DNA of 64,000 nt from Dastarcus helophoroides (lineage: Eukaryota; Arthropoda; Insecta; Coleoptera; Bothrideridae): the NCBI GenBank assembly GCA_028583605.1, contig CM053327.1:39000626-39064625 (forward strand), written 5' to 3'. Positions 46,837-58,302 of the stretch are shown piece by piece. How positions within the stretch are numbered: the first letter of the stretch is position 1; the number at the start of each line of letters is the position of its first letter. The notes under the pieces were generated by a model. The model made no database searches. It had not been told where the DNA came from and worked only from the letters and a program-made list of their open reading frames with translations. The position numbers and the translations under genes are program-made.

Positions 46837-47155
46837 TGTGGCGCTTTATCAGTTCGAAAATTAAAACTTGACGTGAATTGTAACCATTTTATTCTAAACT
46901 TATTTCGGAACATTACAATTATAATTTACTTAACTACTAAACTATCTGGCTAACTAACTATTTAAATAACTGACTCCCTTGAGGGAAAGCCGGCTGCGTA
47001 TTTATACTCTTCTGGTTTTCTAGAACGGAATCCGTACAGATTGTCTGGAGCGCTTATCTGCCGTATGATTCATTTTTGCGGCAGCTTTCCTTTATTAAAT
47101 GTTTCTAGAGAATTCCTCACACAATCACGTAATACAAATTTTATAACTACATCGT
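46837..47155 (-). mobile_element. Solo LTR, family A, minus orientation
   Basis: In reverse orientation this shows the family landmarks: TAACTAACTATTTAAATAAC, GTATTTATACTCTTCTGG (TATA-like, reversed), GAGCGCTTATCTGCCG and ACAAATTTTATAACTACAT at its 5' end. The terminal TGT at 46837 corresponds to the ...ACA end of the other copies; the other end is slightly degraded. Confidence 0.7.
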
Positions 47156-50100
47156 CGTTGCTTCACAGAGTTTTTACCCGAAAAGAAAACGCTGCACCAA
47201 AGTGACAAAAACCAAGATAAGTTTTTAATAAACCTTCCTGATTAAAACCTCAAAGAAGACACAAGGAAACGCCAAGTCTAGGCCGCTCTATGCGATTTGT
47301 TTTTTCTAGCAGTCATTAATCACAGACGCCCATCCAGTGATATGTAGGACAGGACGCATCTGACGGAAACAGTGACGTTGTCGGCTCTGATGGCACACAC
47401 GGAAAATCGATGAACGGCTTAAATCCCGCTGGTGTAACGGATACGGCGGCTTAACAAAAACCTCCTCCCAGTTTGGAAGACCGCGACGCAATTAATTCGG
47501 TCTTAGGTCCATTGCGGGCTAGCCGCAATCCCTCTCGTTACGTTCATCTACGTTGACCTCGGCGAATCTAGTTGTGCTTTTTACGACTTCCGCAGTTAAA
47601 TAAACCACAAACTTGAAATCTGCGCATGGAACTTCTTTTCAACTGATTTGAAATGCATCATTCAGTTTATAGCTGAGTTTGGGGTTACCACTTGGCTGTA
47701 AAAGCAGAGATTGCGTAAGCAATCTTTGTGTCGAAACACGAGAAAAGTCAAACGCTAAATAAAGATTGTTTGCGACTCCAATAATTCCAAACAAATCCCA
47801 TTGCTAATTCGGATAATTCGGGAGCTACCTGGGAATACTGAACCTTTTACCAAATAGATTTCCATTTAACAAATTAGCTTTAAGGGTAAATTTCCGTTTG
47901 AGCAGCGCAGTTAAATAAAGATACAGGGCAACTTGCGAACCCCATCAAGCGAGAGGGTGTCTGGAGCATCTAACACGTTATGAGCGGGAATAGAGGCATG
48001 TCGCAGGGCCATTTCAATTTGTCAGGCCTTCGATTTCACGAGCCAAGTAAAATACACCCCTAGGAGTTACCTTGAAGGCCCATAAGTATAAAACTTGCCC
48101 AAAGGGACCCCCAAGACCTACTCAGTTTCCGCCCGCCGCTGCCGTGCGCCGCCATAAACGAATTGCTCTACCCCGAAATTTGTTCACGGATTTATCAATC
48201 TCTTCGGGCGGCATTAAATGTATTAAAGAAACATACACAGTAAACGCTCAGAAGTGTTTATCGATCTTCGTGTAACGCAATAAATAAAAGTCCTTTCAGT
48301 TTCCGTCTTGAAAAACGTAAACCTTGTGGATTCTATTCTTATTTATTTGCTGGAAATTCATCATATTGATCCGTCGGATCCAATTCTTTTCGTGTCGAAA
48401 ACTCTTTAGCAAATTGTAAGCTGTATTGAAATAATCAAATCCACTCGTTGTTACACCTATCCAGTTGTATTACAAAGCCTTTTTTGTTATAGGAAAGATT
48501 TTTCTACTTTTTAGAAAACTACTTTTGTCCTTTTTATACGTTTTATCTTCGCTATCAGAAAATACGTGCTTAAATTCAGTTTACTAATGGTATATTACAA
48601 AAAAATATTTAATAACGTATTCATATGAATTCGTTTAAAGGAAGAGATGTCAGAGTGCTACAGCGGTCAGTCATTGAGATTTGATTCCTGCTCGTGGTAA
48701 TTTTTTTGCACATTTCATACCTCCCTGATTTCCCCCGTCTTAACCTAAAAAATAAACAGTCTGATATTATTTGGGATAATAATAGGCGTTCGAGGAATCC
48801 ATATAAGCCGCACCAAAGGTAAATAACGTCATTAGTGTACACATACATCCGTCAAAGTGATGGTCGTTTTGTCGTTATTTTAAGGCTCCTAGGGTGTTTC
48901 GAAGCTTAGCCAATACTGCTCTTGAAGGGGTGTGTTATTTTACATTGCTTGTCATTTTGTATGGAAGGAATTTCATTCTTGGAATCCCGATGGCTCGGTA
49001 ATTTGGGTGTGCTTGATTGTGAGCCGCATTGCAGGGAAGTTTCATTTCATGAAATTTAATTATTTGCGCAGGATAAAACTAATAAGTAACACATTTTGCA
49101 ATCAAATACATGATTTTTAAAATCAAATTACCTGTTCTTTTGCAATACCTTCAAAAAACACCAAAATGATTTTGTTTTTTTTTTAATAATAAGCATATTT
49201 CAAGAGTAAAATATACTCTATTACGACTCTATTGTATTAAATTATTGCTTTACCATGAAACTTGAACTATTGAAGGAGAAGCCTCAGATATTTTATTGTT
49301 AATTAATCTTATGGATGTTAAAAAATTTGCTCAAGTCAAAGTAATAAGCTAAATGTACAAAAAAGTGCAAGCTTTGGCAAAACCAATTAAGTCGAGGCAA
49401 AAGTCGTAATTAAACGCTTGTAGAAAAATAAGAATCCTGAAACACCTCGTTCTAATCTTCTCGAAGGTTTCCCTCCTTTATAAATAATGGAGTCGCCCCA
49501 GAGGTTACATGAATTTTTATCAACTTAAGGTATCGTCCGGCTGGAAACTAAATTGTGTTTTGCGGAGATCCTTGTATTTTGTTGCATCAGAATCCAGGGA
49601 AAAAGTCCAACAGCTAATGCTTCCTACTTCTATTGCACGAAGACCACGTTGCGTTGAGCGGACGCCGAATTCCATTTTAAAAACTCGAGCGCAGAGAGAA
49701 AATTCAAAGCAGGTTTTCATCAATATTACATCCGGTCGATTCGTACATTTGAAGAAATTTCCATTCTATTGTTAATATTATTTTATTCTGAGGTCGTTTC
49801 GGTATTCATAAGATGCGTGGAAAAACAGATAACACGACTAATGGATTGAATTTTTTAAATCGATACGGCACACGTGCATGAAAATGGAGATTTCATTCGA
49901 AATTCAAACAGATGAAACGTATAAACAACGAAGAGGACTTCTACGTTTCTTATTAAGTAATTTTTAACAGTCAAACGTATAATGAATGAGTCAAACGTGC
50001 TACAGTTGAAAATATTTACAACCACAACTATAGAATGATTTCGAGTAGGATACGACTAACGTTTAACTCTTTTTGCTAATATAATTATAATTATTTTTGC

Positions 50101-50942
50101 TTTAATTTTGCGAGTATAATCAAATTTTAATTGAAATATTATTGGATGCAAATTGTGTACAATATGAAGCTGCATATTACTTTGCACCCAAAAGAATAGA
50201 TTGTTTACATTTTGTCATCTCATTTTCCCAAATTAGAAATTAACTCAGAAGAATATGTAATAATTCTTCCGGAGCTACTATGCTCCAGCTAGATTAAAAA
50301 TGTCGCTGCTTTCAATATGTTTTCAGAGGGTGACTGAAGTGAAGAGATAAATGAAACAGAAGTTGCTTTTACATTTCGAACAGGCTTTGATCGTATCTGT
50401 AACCAGCAATATCAGAGAGAAAATTAGTTAAAGAACACTAAGCAGGATTCTTGTGTGTCATAATTCGAGTTAAGTCCCTCAAGGTGTCTGGCTTTATCAT
50501 CCCACGATTACTTTCAGAAGGTCTATTATGTCGCCTCACGAGCCGGCACATCCACTTGTTACTAATGAAACGCCCCCAGATGCATCCAGACGGGGATTCC
50601 GAGGGCTCAAAAGGATGGCAACTTCTTTGATGTAGCCATCAATTCCAGGGCGAGATTTGCAATAAAGGTCGTCGTGTTTTTTATCGCTACTTTTAAGTTT
50701 TCATCGCTTTAATACCACAAACGACACGGAGTTTTTTATTTTTTGTGATTAAACATCAAAAGCTGGTTTATCTTGACTTACAAATAAAATTACGACGATT
50801 CTCATGTCTATTGCATCTAACGCGTAGGCATTTTTTTAAATTTGTGTAGTTAAAACGTGTCGATTGTTTTACAAAGTGTATAAAATGTGTCCAAATTATC
50901 CAATATCTACGTCTATATATCATAACATTTGTCCACAAATAT
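47156..50942. other. Non-coding DNA, no gene recognised
   Basis: ORFs of 60-88 residues on both strands lack motifs. The only feature suspected is a degenerate SINE near 48.65 kb. Confidence 0.45.
48643..48850 (+). mobile_element. Possible degenerate tRNA-derived SINE
   Basis: TGCTACAGCGG (48656-48666) resembles a pol III A box and GATTTGATTCC (48678-48688) a B box, each with about two mismatches. They are followed by a body of ~150 bp. The box spacing is shorter than in tRNA genes, so this is weak. Confidence 0.3.
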
Positions 50943-51281
50943 TGACACAAAATATAGTTATAAAATTGTATTAGTGAGGAAGGAATTCTTTCGAAATATT
51001 TGATAATGGGAAGCGGCCGCGAGAAGTAATCATACTGCAGATAAGTGCTCCAGACGTTTCCGCAAGCGATAATCTTATCTGTACAGAGATCCGTCTAGAA
51101 AACCGGAATGGTATAAATACGCGGGCGTCTTTTCCCTCAGAAGTCAGTTGGTTAGTCAAGTTAATCGGATAGTCAGATAGATACTCTGCTATCTGCTGAA
51201 TCATAATTGTAGTGTTCCAAAATAAGGGTAAAATTAAGTGTTTGCAATTTACGAAGTTTTAATTTTCGAACGCTCAACAAT
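50943..51281 (+). mobile_element. LTR family A, left member of second LTR pair
   Basis: It starts TGACACAAAATATAG and ends AACGCTCAACA. Landmarks GGGAAGCGGCCGCGAGA, TATCTGTACAGAGATCCGTC and GGTATAAATACGCG are present. Flanks ATAT and ATAC differ by one base. Confidence 0.75.
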
Positions 51282-51679
51282 ACACTCAAGTTTATGATGA
51301 AGTTTGATTATGTGCTGGAGTGTCCAAATTATCCCTGCATTTAATTCTAGTATCTACTAATATTCTATGTCATCACGTTTGTGTTAGATTTTTTTAGTAA
51401 GTGTACAAAGCAACTTTGCATTGGTACCCAATATTTAAATATTGATCTCATAAACAATTTGTGTACAGATATCCAAAAAAGCTTTTATAACCAATCAAGT
51501 GCTCAAAATGCTCCAGACCCCGTGCTTAACATCTACTATTACTTGATATCCTTCTATATTATTTGAATAAAATTATCAAGTGTATGAAGATTAGATGCAC
51601 TTGTAGCCACCTTATGTCCATGAATCTTAAGATTTGTCTGTTAAAAACCACAATCATTTAGATCTTCGATAATTAATAT
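51282..51679 (+). mobile_element. Spacer between paired LTRs (copy 2 of the TRIM-like internal region)
   Basis: Homologous to 42473-42876. A 61-residue ORF inside (51381-51566) is not conserved as coding in the other copy, where frame-altering differences occur. Confidence 0.65.
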
Positions 51680-51790
51680 TGTAACAAAATGTAATTATAG
51701 AATTTAGTGTGCAATTTTTTTAGAAAAATTTGATAAGGGGAAGCAGCCACGATGATAAATTAAACGGCAGATAAGCGCTCCAGAAATTTA
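51680..51790 (+). mobile_element. LTR family A, 5' part only, right member of pair
   Basis: It starts TGTAACAAAATGTAATTATA and stops after GCGCTCCAGAAATTTA, where an exon-like segment begins. Confidence 0.75.
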
Positions 51791-52000
51791 AAAACTACGT
51801 AAAAGATGAGAATTTATTAAACGAAATGCTGCTTTTGTACACCATGGCGTTACATCATCCCGCGTTTTCTTTCGAACACAAATTATTCTTCGGTATGGTG
51901 TTGGCGCGTTTACTGGAGTGCAAAGAAAATAAGAGTGTTGTATCGCCCAAACCAAGTATATATGGTTATCCACCAGGCTTCGGGTATCCAACTCAAAAGG
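51791..52000 (+). pseudogene. Exon-like segment 1 of an unrecognised gene
   Basis: An open frame reads LLNEMLLLYTMALHHPAF, then SFEHKLFFGMVLARLLECK, and ends PSIYGYPPGFGYPTQK. The mixed hydrophobic/charged first part looks helical, the second is Gly/Pro/Tyr-rich. It ends at a donor-like AAAG|GTAGTG at about 52000. The LTR fragment abuts its 5' side, so any start is missing. I do not recognise the protein. Confidence 0.45.
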
Positions 52001-52083
52001 TAGTGCTTATTTATGAAAAACTTTTCACTTACTTTATTGTTTATAAATTCGGCTTTAAAATTTAAAAAATTATTTTTCATAGA

Positions 52084-52249
52084 ATATGACTGAAGTTCCT
52101 ACAGTACCAGTGAAAACAGCGATGCCGATGTCTTATGGTGATTTCAATTTACATCAACAAGCGCCAGGGCTTACGCATTTGGCTCAACCGCCTTTGGAGT
52201 TTATAACCACTCTCTGGCCTCGCCCAGGTCTTCATTGTGGCGCTCCTGA
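52084..52249 (+). pseudogene. Exon-like segment 2 of the same unrecognised gene
   Basis: After the acceptor-like TTTTTCATAG the frame continues in phase 0 with NMTEVPTVPVKTAMPMS, YGDFNLHQQAPGLTHLAQ and ends CGAPE before GTAGGC. Proline- and glutamine-containing composition matches segments 1 and 3. The ~83-bp gap to segment 1 is a plausible small insect intron. Confidence 0.45.
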
Positions 52250-52323
52250 GGTAGGCTCTTGTCATAATAATAAATTATTTGCTCGTCTCAGTTTAAACAG
52301 CAAGAAATTTTGGGTTCTTCAGA

Positions 52324-52589
52324 TGCCCCCTTTTCCTCCACCTCCTGCCATATCTCCTCTAGTCAGTCAAGCGGGCACCCCATCGCACAGGAGAAGCACT
52401 TCGCCCCAGCAGCAGCAACATAGAGTGCCACAGGTGAATTTGAGAGTACCACCACCGCCACTGTTGCCCCTCAACCTACAGCTCCACCCACTCTCGATGT
52501 GATATTACCGCCGCAAATGGCGCAGGACCCGCTTTCTCATTCTAGTCTGCCTGTATTTGGCTCAGAAGTGAAACTTCCAGATGATGAGG
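52324..52589 (+). pseudogene. Exon-like segment 3, Pro/Gln/Ser-rich, with frameshift
   Basis: It follows GGGTTCTTCAG and reads MPPFPPPPAISPLVSQAG, TPSHRRSTSPQQQQHRVPQV. The frame then shifts near 52440 to STTTATVAPQPTAPPTLDVI and VFGSEVKLPDDE, ending at a GAG|GTAAGG donor near 52589. The frame change within an otherwise good exon suggests a decayed copy. The composition resembles a disordered region of a nuclear or regulatory protein, but no family is identified. Confidence 0.4.
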
Positions 52590-52845
52590 TAAGGAAATAT
52601 GTTGCAGCGTGAATTAATGAATACCTAGTTGTTAAAATTTATTCTCAATTTCCAACAAAAACTGATAATAAAGTCGGGCAAAATTTACTTTAAGGTACAA
52701 TTAGACGACTTTTTGCAGAATAGAACCAACAGTTATTGAGAAATTAATAGTTAAAGTTTGACACTAGTTCCTAAACTACCAATTCAAATAAATACATATT
52801 GGCCAATAACATATTTTGACTTAAATTATTTACTGTGGAATGTAT

Positions 52846-53162
52846 TGTAACGCAATGTAAATAGGTGAAATAGGATTTAGAATAGAATTGTAGAATTTAG
52901 TAAATAAAAAAAGTTGCTAGAAGGTTCTGATAAGGGGAAAGCGGCCGCGATAACGAAACAGACGCCAGATGGGCGTTCCAGAAGTTTCGGCATTCGATAA
53001 GCCTTATCTGCCGAAATTTCTGGAAGCCGGCGGCCAAAACTATAAAAAGCCGGTCAGCTTTCCCTCGAGTCAGTCAGTTAGAAGCAAGTGCAATAAGTTG
53101 ATTAGCAATTAGTAAATAATTAGTGAGTTACTGTTCAGTTGAAGTGTGCCGAGTTAATTCAG
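52846..53162 (+). mobile_element. LTR family A, 3'-truncated
   Basis: It starts TGTAACGCAATGTAAATAGG and follows the 6243 copy closely (AAAGCGGCCGCGATAACGAA, TTATCTGCCGAAATTTCTGG) but stops after GCCGAGTTAATT, lacking the last ~50 bp. Confidence 0.75.
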
Positions 53163-53319
53163 TAATAAACATTTTTTTAAACATTATCAAAAATAACATA
53201 TCTACTGAAATTTTATGTTTTTGTGGGTTGGTTCCTTCTTGCAAAATAAAACTTTGTACTTGTATATAAGGAAAAGCCAATTTCCAGGAAAAAGATCTAC
53301 ATTTCCAGAAACATAAAAC

Positions 53320-54342
53320 TCTTATTTTAAGATAACAAATGAAACTTCAAAAATATAACAAATTTTGAGACACAACTTAAAATGTTCGAAAAGACATCTT
53401 TCAGAAAAAGACGAATATTAAGAAAAATGGCGAAATTTCGACAAAAGGCGATTTTCGAAAAAACCAAAAAGTAGAATTTTGAGAATCGAGCTGAAATTTT
53501 GAAGAAGGCGAATTTTAAGGAAAAAAGTGAATTTTAGGAAAAAGACTAATTTTAAGGGAAAATATCAGAATTTCGAGGAAAAATGAATTTTGAGAAAAAA
53601 GTGGAAATTTCTAAACATAGTATATTGAATATCTAAATTTTAAATAAAAAACATAATTTCGAGAAACAACTTTAAGAATCCAGTCGAACATTGCTGGAAA
53701 TTCAGATTCTAAAATGTCGAAATTTTCAGAAAAAAAGCTTAGTCTTAAGGAAAATAACGGAACATCTAAAAAAAGCGAAAACTTCAAGGAAAAAGTCAAA
53801 ATTAAAGAAAAATGGAATTTCACAAAATAGTCGACATTACAAGAAAAAGAGGACCTTTGAGGAAAAGGACGAATTTCGAGAAAAAAAATGAAATTTTTGC
53901 ATAGAAAATTAAATTTTTAGAAAATGGTCAAATTTTAAGAATATCAGTTTATAAAAAAGACGAGTTTTTAACAAAAATTAGAAATTTTCAGAAAAAGACC
54001 AATATTGGGTAAAAATTTAAGATTTCCAGAAACATAAAGAATCCGATTTTTGAGATAAAGTTAAAATTTCCAAAAAATAACGGATTTTGAAAAAAATGAT
54101 AAAAAATATTAATTTCCATAAACAAAATCTAATTTTAAAACAATGGAAATTTGGAGAGAAAGATAGAAATTTCGAAAAAAAAAGACGAATTTTGAAGAAA
54201 AATTCGTCATTTCCAAAAATCTCAAATATCTAATTGTGAGCTACAAATCAAAATTTCGAAAAATAGTCAAACTTTAAGAATTCATTCAAAATTTCTGACA
54301 ATTCATATTCCAGAGGGTAGAAATTTTTCAGAAAAAAGCCCA
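53320..54342. repeat. Purine-rich degenerate repeat tract (left half of mirror)
   Basis: Roughly 1 kb of irregular units such as GAAAAAAGTCGAAATTTC or GAATTTTGAGAAAAA with unit length about 20-35 bp. Purines dominate on the plus strand. ORFs here are Lys/Phe-rich artefacts. Confidence 0.8.
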
Positions 54343-55680
54343 TTGGTTTTTTTTTTTGAAATTTTTAATAGTTTCATTTTTGTTTAATTTGAGCTTTTCA
54401 TGAACAGAATTTCTCAACATTTCGACTTCATTTCAAAATATTGATTTTTTTATCAAAATTTGTTTTTTTTAAATGCTAGTTTTTTCAAATACTTATTTGA
54501 ATTTTAAAAATTTTGCCTTTTTGCAAATTTTGAAAATTTTTCAAATCCTTTACTTTTCGAGAATTTCAGATTTCTCTGAAAATGTCAGAACACAAACTTT
54601 TAATAATGTCGAATTTTTTGAAGTAATTGATTTTTTTCAAAACTGGGATCTTATTTAGAAATTTCGACTCTTTGCAAAAATTTGGGCTCCTTTTAAAAAT
54701 GTTTACTGCTATTGAAAATTTCGACTTTTTTATGCTTCATTTGCTTCCCAAAATGTTTACTTTTTTGAAAATTTCGATTTTTTTTAAAATTTCGACTTCG
54801 AGGTTTAGATTTTTAGTTAGTTTAGAAATTTGGCATTTTTTGTGAAAAATCATCACTTTTTTGAAAATTTCTCCTTTTTCACATTTTTTTGAAAATTAAA
54901 ATTTAAAAAAAAATCGAAATTTTGACTATTTAAATTTCAGTTATTTTAAAATATCAACTCTATTTTAAAAATTGTCAATTTTTGACTTTTTCAAAATGTT
55001 GACTTTTTTCAGATTTTAACTTTTTTTAGAAAATTTTTAAAAAATTTTAAAAACACCTTATTACCTTTCAAAATTTCTTTTTTTTTTATAAGATCGACTT
55101 TCTGACAATTTTAGCTTTTTTTTTGAATATTTAGACTTCAAAAATTTCGAATTTTATTAAAAATTTGACGGAGCATTTTTTAAATCTCAGTTTCTGTCAA
55201 AATTTTAACAATTTTTGAAAATTTTAGATTATTTTTCAAAATTTCAGCTTTTTAAATATTTGAAATTTTTTGAAATTTTTTTATTTTTGCCAAATTCGGG
55301 AATTTTTTGCAAATTCAGCTTTTTCATTATTTTGACTTTTTTTCATTTTTTTTTTTGTAAAAATCAGGATTTACCTTTTATTTCAACTTTCCGCGAAAAT
55401 TGCGAAATTTTTCAAATTTTCGACCTTTTCTGAAAATTATAACTTCAAAATTTTAGCCCTTATCAAAAATTTTACCTTTTTTAATATTTTCGAATTTTTT
55501 CACACAATTTGCGACCTTTTGAAATACCTAATTTTCCTGAAAATATCGATTCCAAAATTGGTCCATTTTTCAAAATTTCGACTTGTTTTGAAAATTTGAA
55601 ATTTTTTGAAAACTGCCTTATTTTTAAATATTTATTCATTTTAAAAATATATCTTTGAAATTTCAACATTTTTAAGGTTT
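54343..55680. repeat. Pyrimidine-rich degenerate repeat tract (right half of mirror)
   Basis: From about 54343 the strand bias flips: units such as TTGAAAATTTCGACTTTTTT are the reverse complement of the left tract. Together they form a 2.35-kb degenerate inverted arrangement. Phe-rich ORFs are artefacts. Confidence 0.8.
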
Positions 55681-55688
55681 CATCCTAA

Positions 55689-55796
55689 ACGTGCTTCAGA
55701 AATTTGACGATAAGTCTTATCTGTACGTTCCTTTTAGAAACCGGAACGAGATCTATAATTCAGCAGTTGGCTTTCTCCCAGTTAATCAATGAATAA
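55689..55796 (+). mobile_element. LTR family A, middle part, leading into the composite tandem array
   Basis: CAGAAATTTGACGATAAGTC through ATCAATGAATAAAATAC matches the LTR at 42877-43081 from its middle onward. It continues into the foldback exactly as in the loaded LTR there. Confidence 0.75.
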
Positions 55797-57860
55797 AATA
55801 CAAATCTTCTCCCCTCAAACCAAGAAAGATTAAAAAACACAACAAAGGTTGCCCTACGCATTTCGATAGCCAAGCTATCATCTTCAAAGAAATGCGTTAG
55901 AGCAACCTTTGTTGTGTTTTTAATCTTTCTTGCTTTTGAAGAACAAGATTTGTATTTCAATTTTTGAAGATAACCAAGGACCAGTCCGTTTCATCAAAAT
56001 CAATGAATAAGTAAGTTAATTAGGCAATCTTAACAAATGAGTAAACGACATAGTATGCACAACAGAAAAAACCTAAAATATACTTTAGAATATAAGAAAA
56101 ATATTCTGCGGTAATCTTAGAATGTTTTACTGTTTTGTAATAAACGAGTATGTTTGGGACTATATCAATTGCATCTCAAATCACGAAGTGTTAGTAAGTA
56201 GTCAGTTTGATAAGTAAAGTATAATTGTAGTGTTCCGAAATCAATTTGGAAATAAAGTGGTGATAATTCATGCAGTATTAATTTTCAAACCAATAACGCT
56301 CAACAATATACATGTCCCCTGAAATAAAAAAAAAACACAACAAAGGTTGCTCTAACGAAAGATAAGCATCTTTCTAAAGATGCTAGCTTGGTTGTCAAAA
56401 CGCCTTAGAGCAACCTTTGTTGTGTTTTAGAATCTTTTTTGGTTTCAGGGGACAAGATTTGTATTTCAATTTTTGAAGATAACCAAGGACCAGTGCGTTC
56501 CACCAAAATCAATGAATAAGTTAGTTAATTAGGCAACATTAACAAATGATTAAACGACATAGTACGCACAACAGAAATAACCTCATATATACTTAAGAAT
56601 ATAAGAAAAATATTCTGTGGTAAGCTTAGAAGATTTTACTGTTTTGTAATAAACGAGTATGTTTGGGACTATATCAATTGCATCCCGAATCTCGAAGTGT
56701 TAGTCAGTTAATTAGTCAATTGGATAAGTAAATGATAATTGTAGTGTTCCGGAATCAGTTTGGAAATAAAGTGGTGATAATTCATGCAGTATTAATTTTC
56801 AAACCAATAACGCTCAACAATATACATGTCCCCTGAAGTCAAAACAAAAAACACAACAAAGGTTGCTCTAACGAAAGATAAGCATCTCTCTGAAGATGCT
56901 AGCTTGGTTGTCAAAACGCCTTAGAGCAACCTTTGTTGTGTTTTAGAATCTTTTTTGGTTTCAGAGGACAAGATTTGTATTTCAATTTTTGAAGATAACC
57001 AAGGACCAGTGCGTTCCACCAAAATCAATGAATAAGTTAGTTAATTAGGCAACATTAACAAATGATTAAACGACATAGTACGCACAACAGAAATAACCTC
57101 ATATATACTTAAGAATATAAGAAAAATATTCTGTGGTAAGCTTAGAAGATTTTACTGTTTTGTAATAAACGAGTATGTTTGGGACTATATCAATTGCATC
57201 CCGAATCTCGAAGTGTTAGTCAGTTAATTAGTCAATTGGATAAGTAAATGATAATTGTAGTGTTCCGGAATCAGTTTGGAAATAAAGTGGTGATAATTCA
57301 TGCAGTATTAATTTTCAAACCAATAACGCTCAACAATATACATGTCCCCTGAAATAAAAAAAAAACACAACAAAGGTTGCTCTAACGAAAGATAAGCATC
57401 TCTCTGAAGATGCTAGTTTGGTTGTCAAAACGCCTTAGAGCAACTTTTGTTGTGTTTTAGAATCTTTTTCGGTTTCAGGGGACAGGATTTGTGTTTCAAT
57501 TTTTGAAGATAACCAAGGAGCAGCCCGTTCCACCAAAATCAATAAATAAGTTAGTTAATTAGGAAACCTTAACAAATGATCAAACGACATAGTACGCACA
57601 ACAGAAGTAACCTAATATATACTTTAGAATATAAGAAAAATATTCTGTGGTAATCTTAGAAGGTTTTACTGTTTTGTAATAAACGAGTATGTTTGGGACT
57701 ATATCAATTGCATCTCGAATCTCGAAGTGTTAGTGAATTAATTAGTCAGTTGGATAAGTTAATTGTAATTGTATTGTTTCGGAATCAGTTTGGAAATAAA
57801 GTGGTCATAATTCGTGCAGTATTAGTTTTCGAAAAAAAACGCCCAACAATATACAAATTT
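55797..57860 (+). repeat. Composite tandem array, ~515-bp unit (foldback + LTR piece + satellite monomer)
   Basis: The word CATGTCCCCTGAA recurs at 56311, 56825 and 57341 (periods 514 and 516). The first unit starts at 55797 and a decayed fifth begins near 57861. Each unit holds, in order: foldback family C, AATCAATGAATAAGTTAGTT, a satellite piece with GAGTATGTTTGGGACTATAT, CGAAGTGTTAGT, and the LTR 3' end to AACGCTCAACAATATAC. Units 2 and 3 are almost identical, so amplification is recent. Confidence 0.88.
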
Positions 57861-57990
57861 CATCCCCTGAAATCAGAAAAGATTAAAAAATGCAGTTGCT
57901 CTTTCTTGGTTTTAGCTGACAATTTTGTATATCAATTTTAAAAATAACCAAGAACAAACCATTTCATCGAAATTAGAACTTCGATAAACG
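57861..57990. repeat. Decayed foldback remnant ending the composite array
   Basis: CATCCCCTGAAATCAGAAAA and CTTTCTTGGTTTTAGCTGAC are the two outer arms of foldback family C, with the centre deleted. Confidence 0.65.
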
Positions 57991-58191
57991 GAGGAAGTAT
58001 ACAGAAGTTCCCAATATTAAGGAAATATTGATTCAAAAGAACACCAAATTTTACTCCTTCTTGGATATATATTTGGTGGGTTTTCCTAATGATTTTATTG
58101 CAAAATACCTACTGTCATCCATGACAATGCTAGGTATAAAATTAATTAAATAATTCTTAATGGTACACCCTCATTGACCGGAAATATTATG

Positions 58192-58302
58192 TTTTTTTCA
58201 ATTTATTTAACATTTCTTTGGCCCAGTTTGGAAATATTTAAATTTAAAAATTTAGATATTTTCAAACTGGGCCGAAGAAATGTTAAATAAATTTGAAAAA
58301 AC
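58192..58302. repeat. Inverted repeat with ~49-bp arms
   Basis: TTTTTTCAATTTATTTAACA...GGCCCAGTTTGGAAATAT is mirrored by ATATTTTCAAACTGGGCC...TGTTAAATAAATTTGAAAAA around a short AT-rich loop. Confidence 0.85.

Noticed and set aside
48656..48688. Possible functional tRNA gene
   Set aside because: A- and B-box-like words are mismatched and too close, and no cloverleaf stems can be formed around them.
53611..55669. Lys- or Phe-rich ORFs in the low-complexity tract
   Set aside because: They follow the purine/pyrimidine bias and carry no conserved segment.
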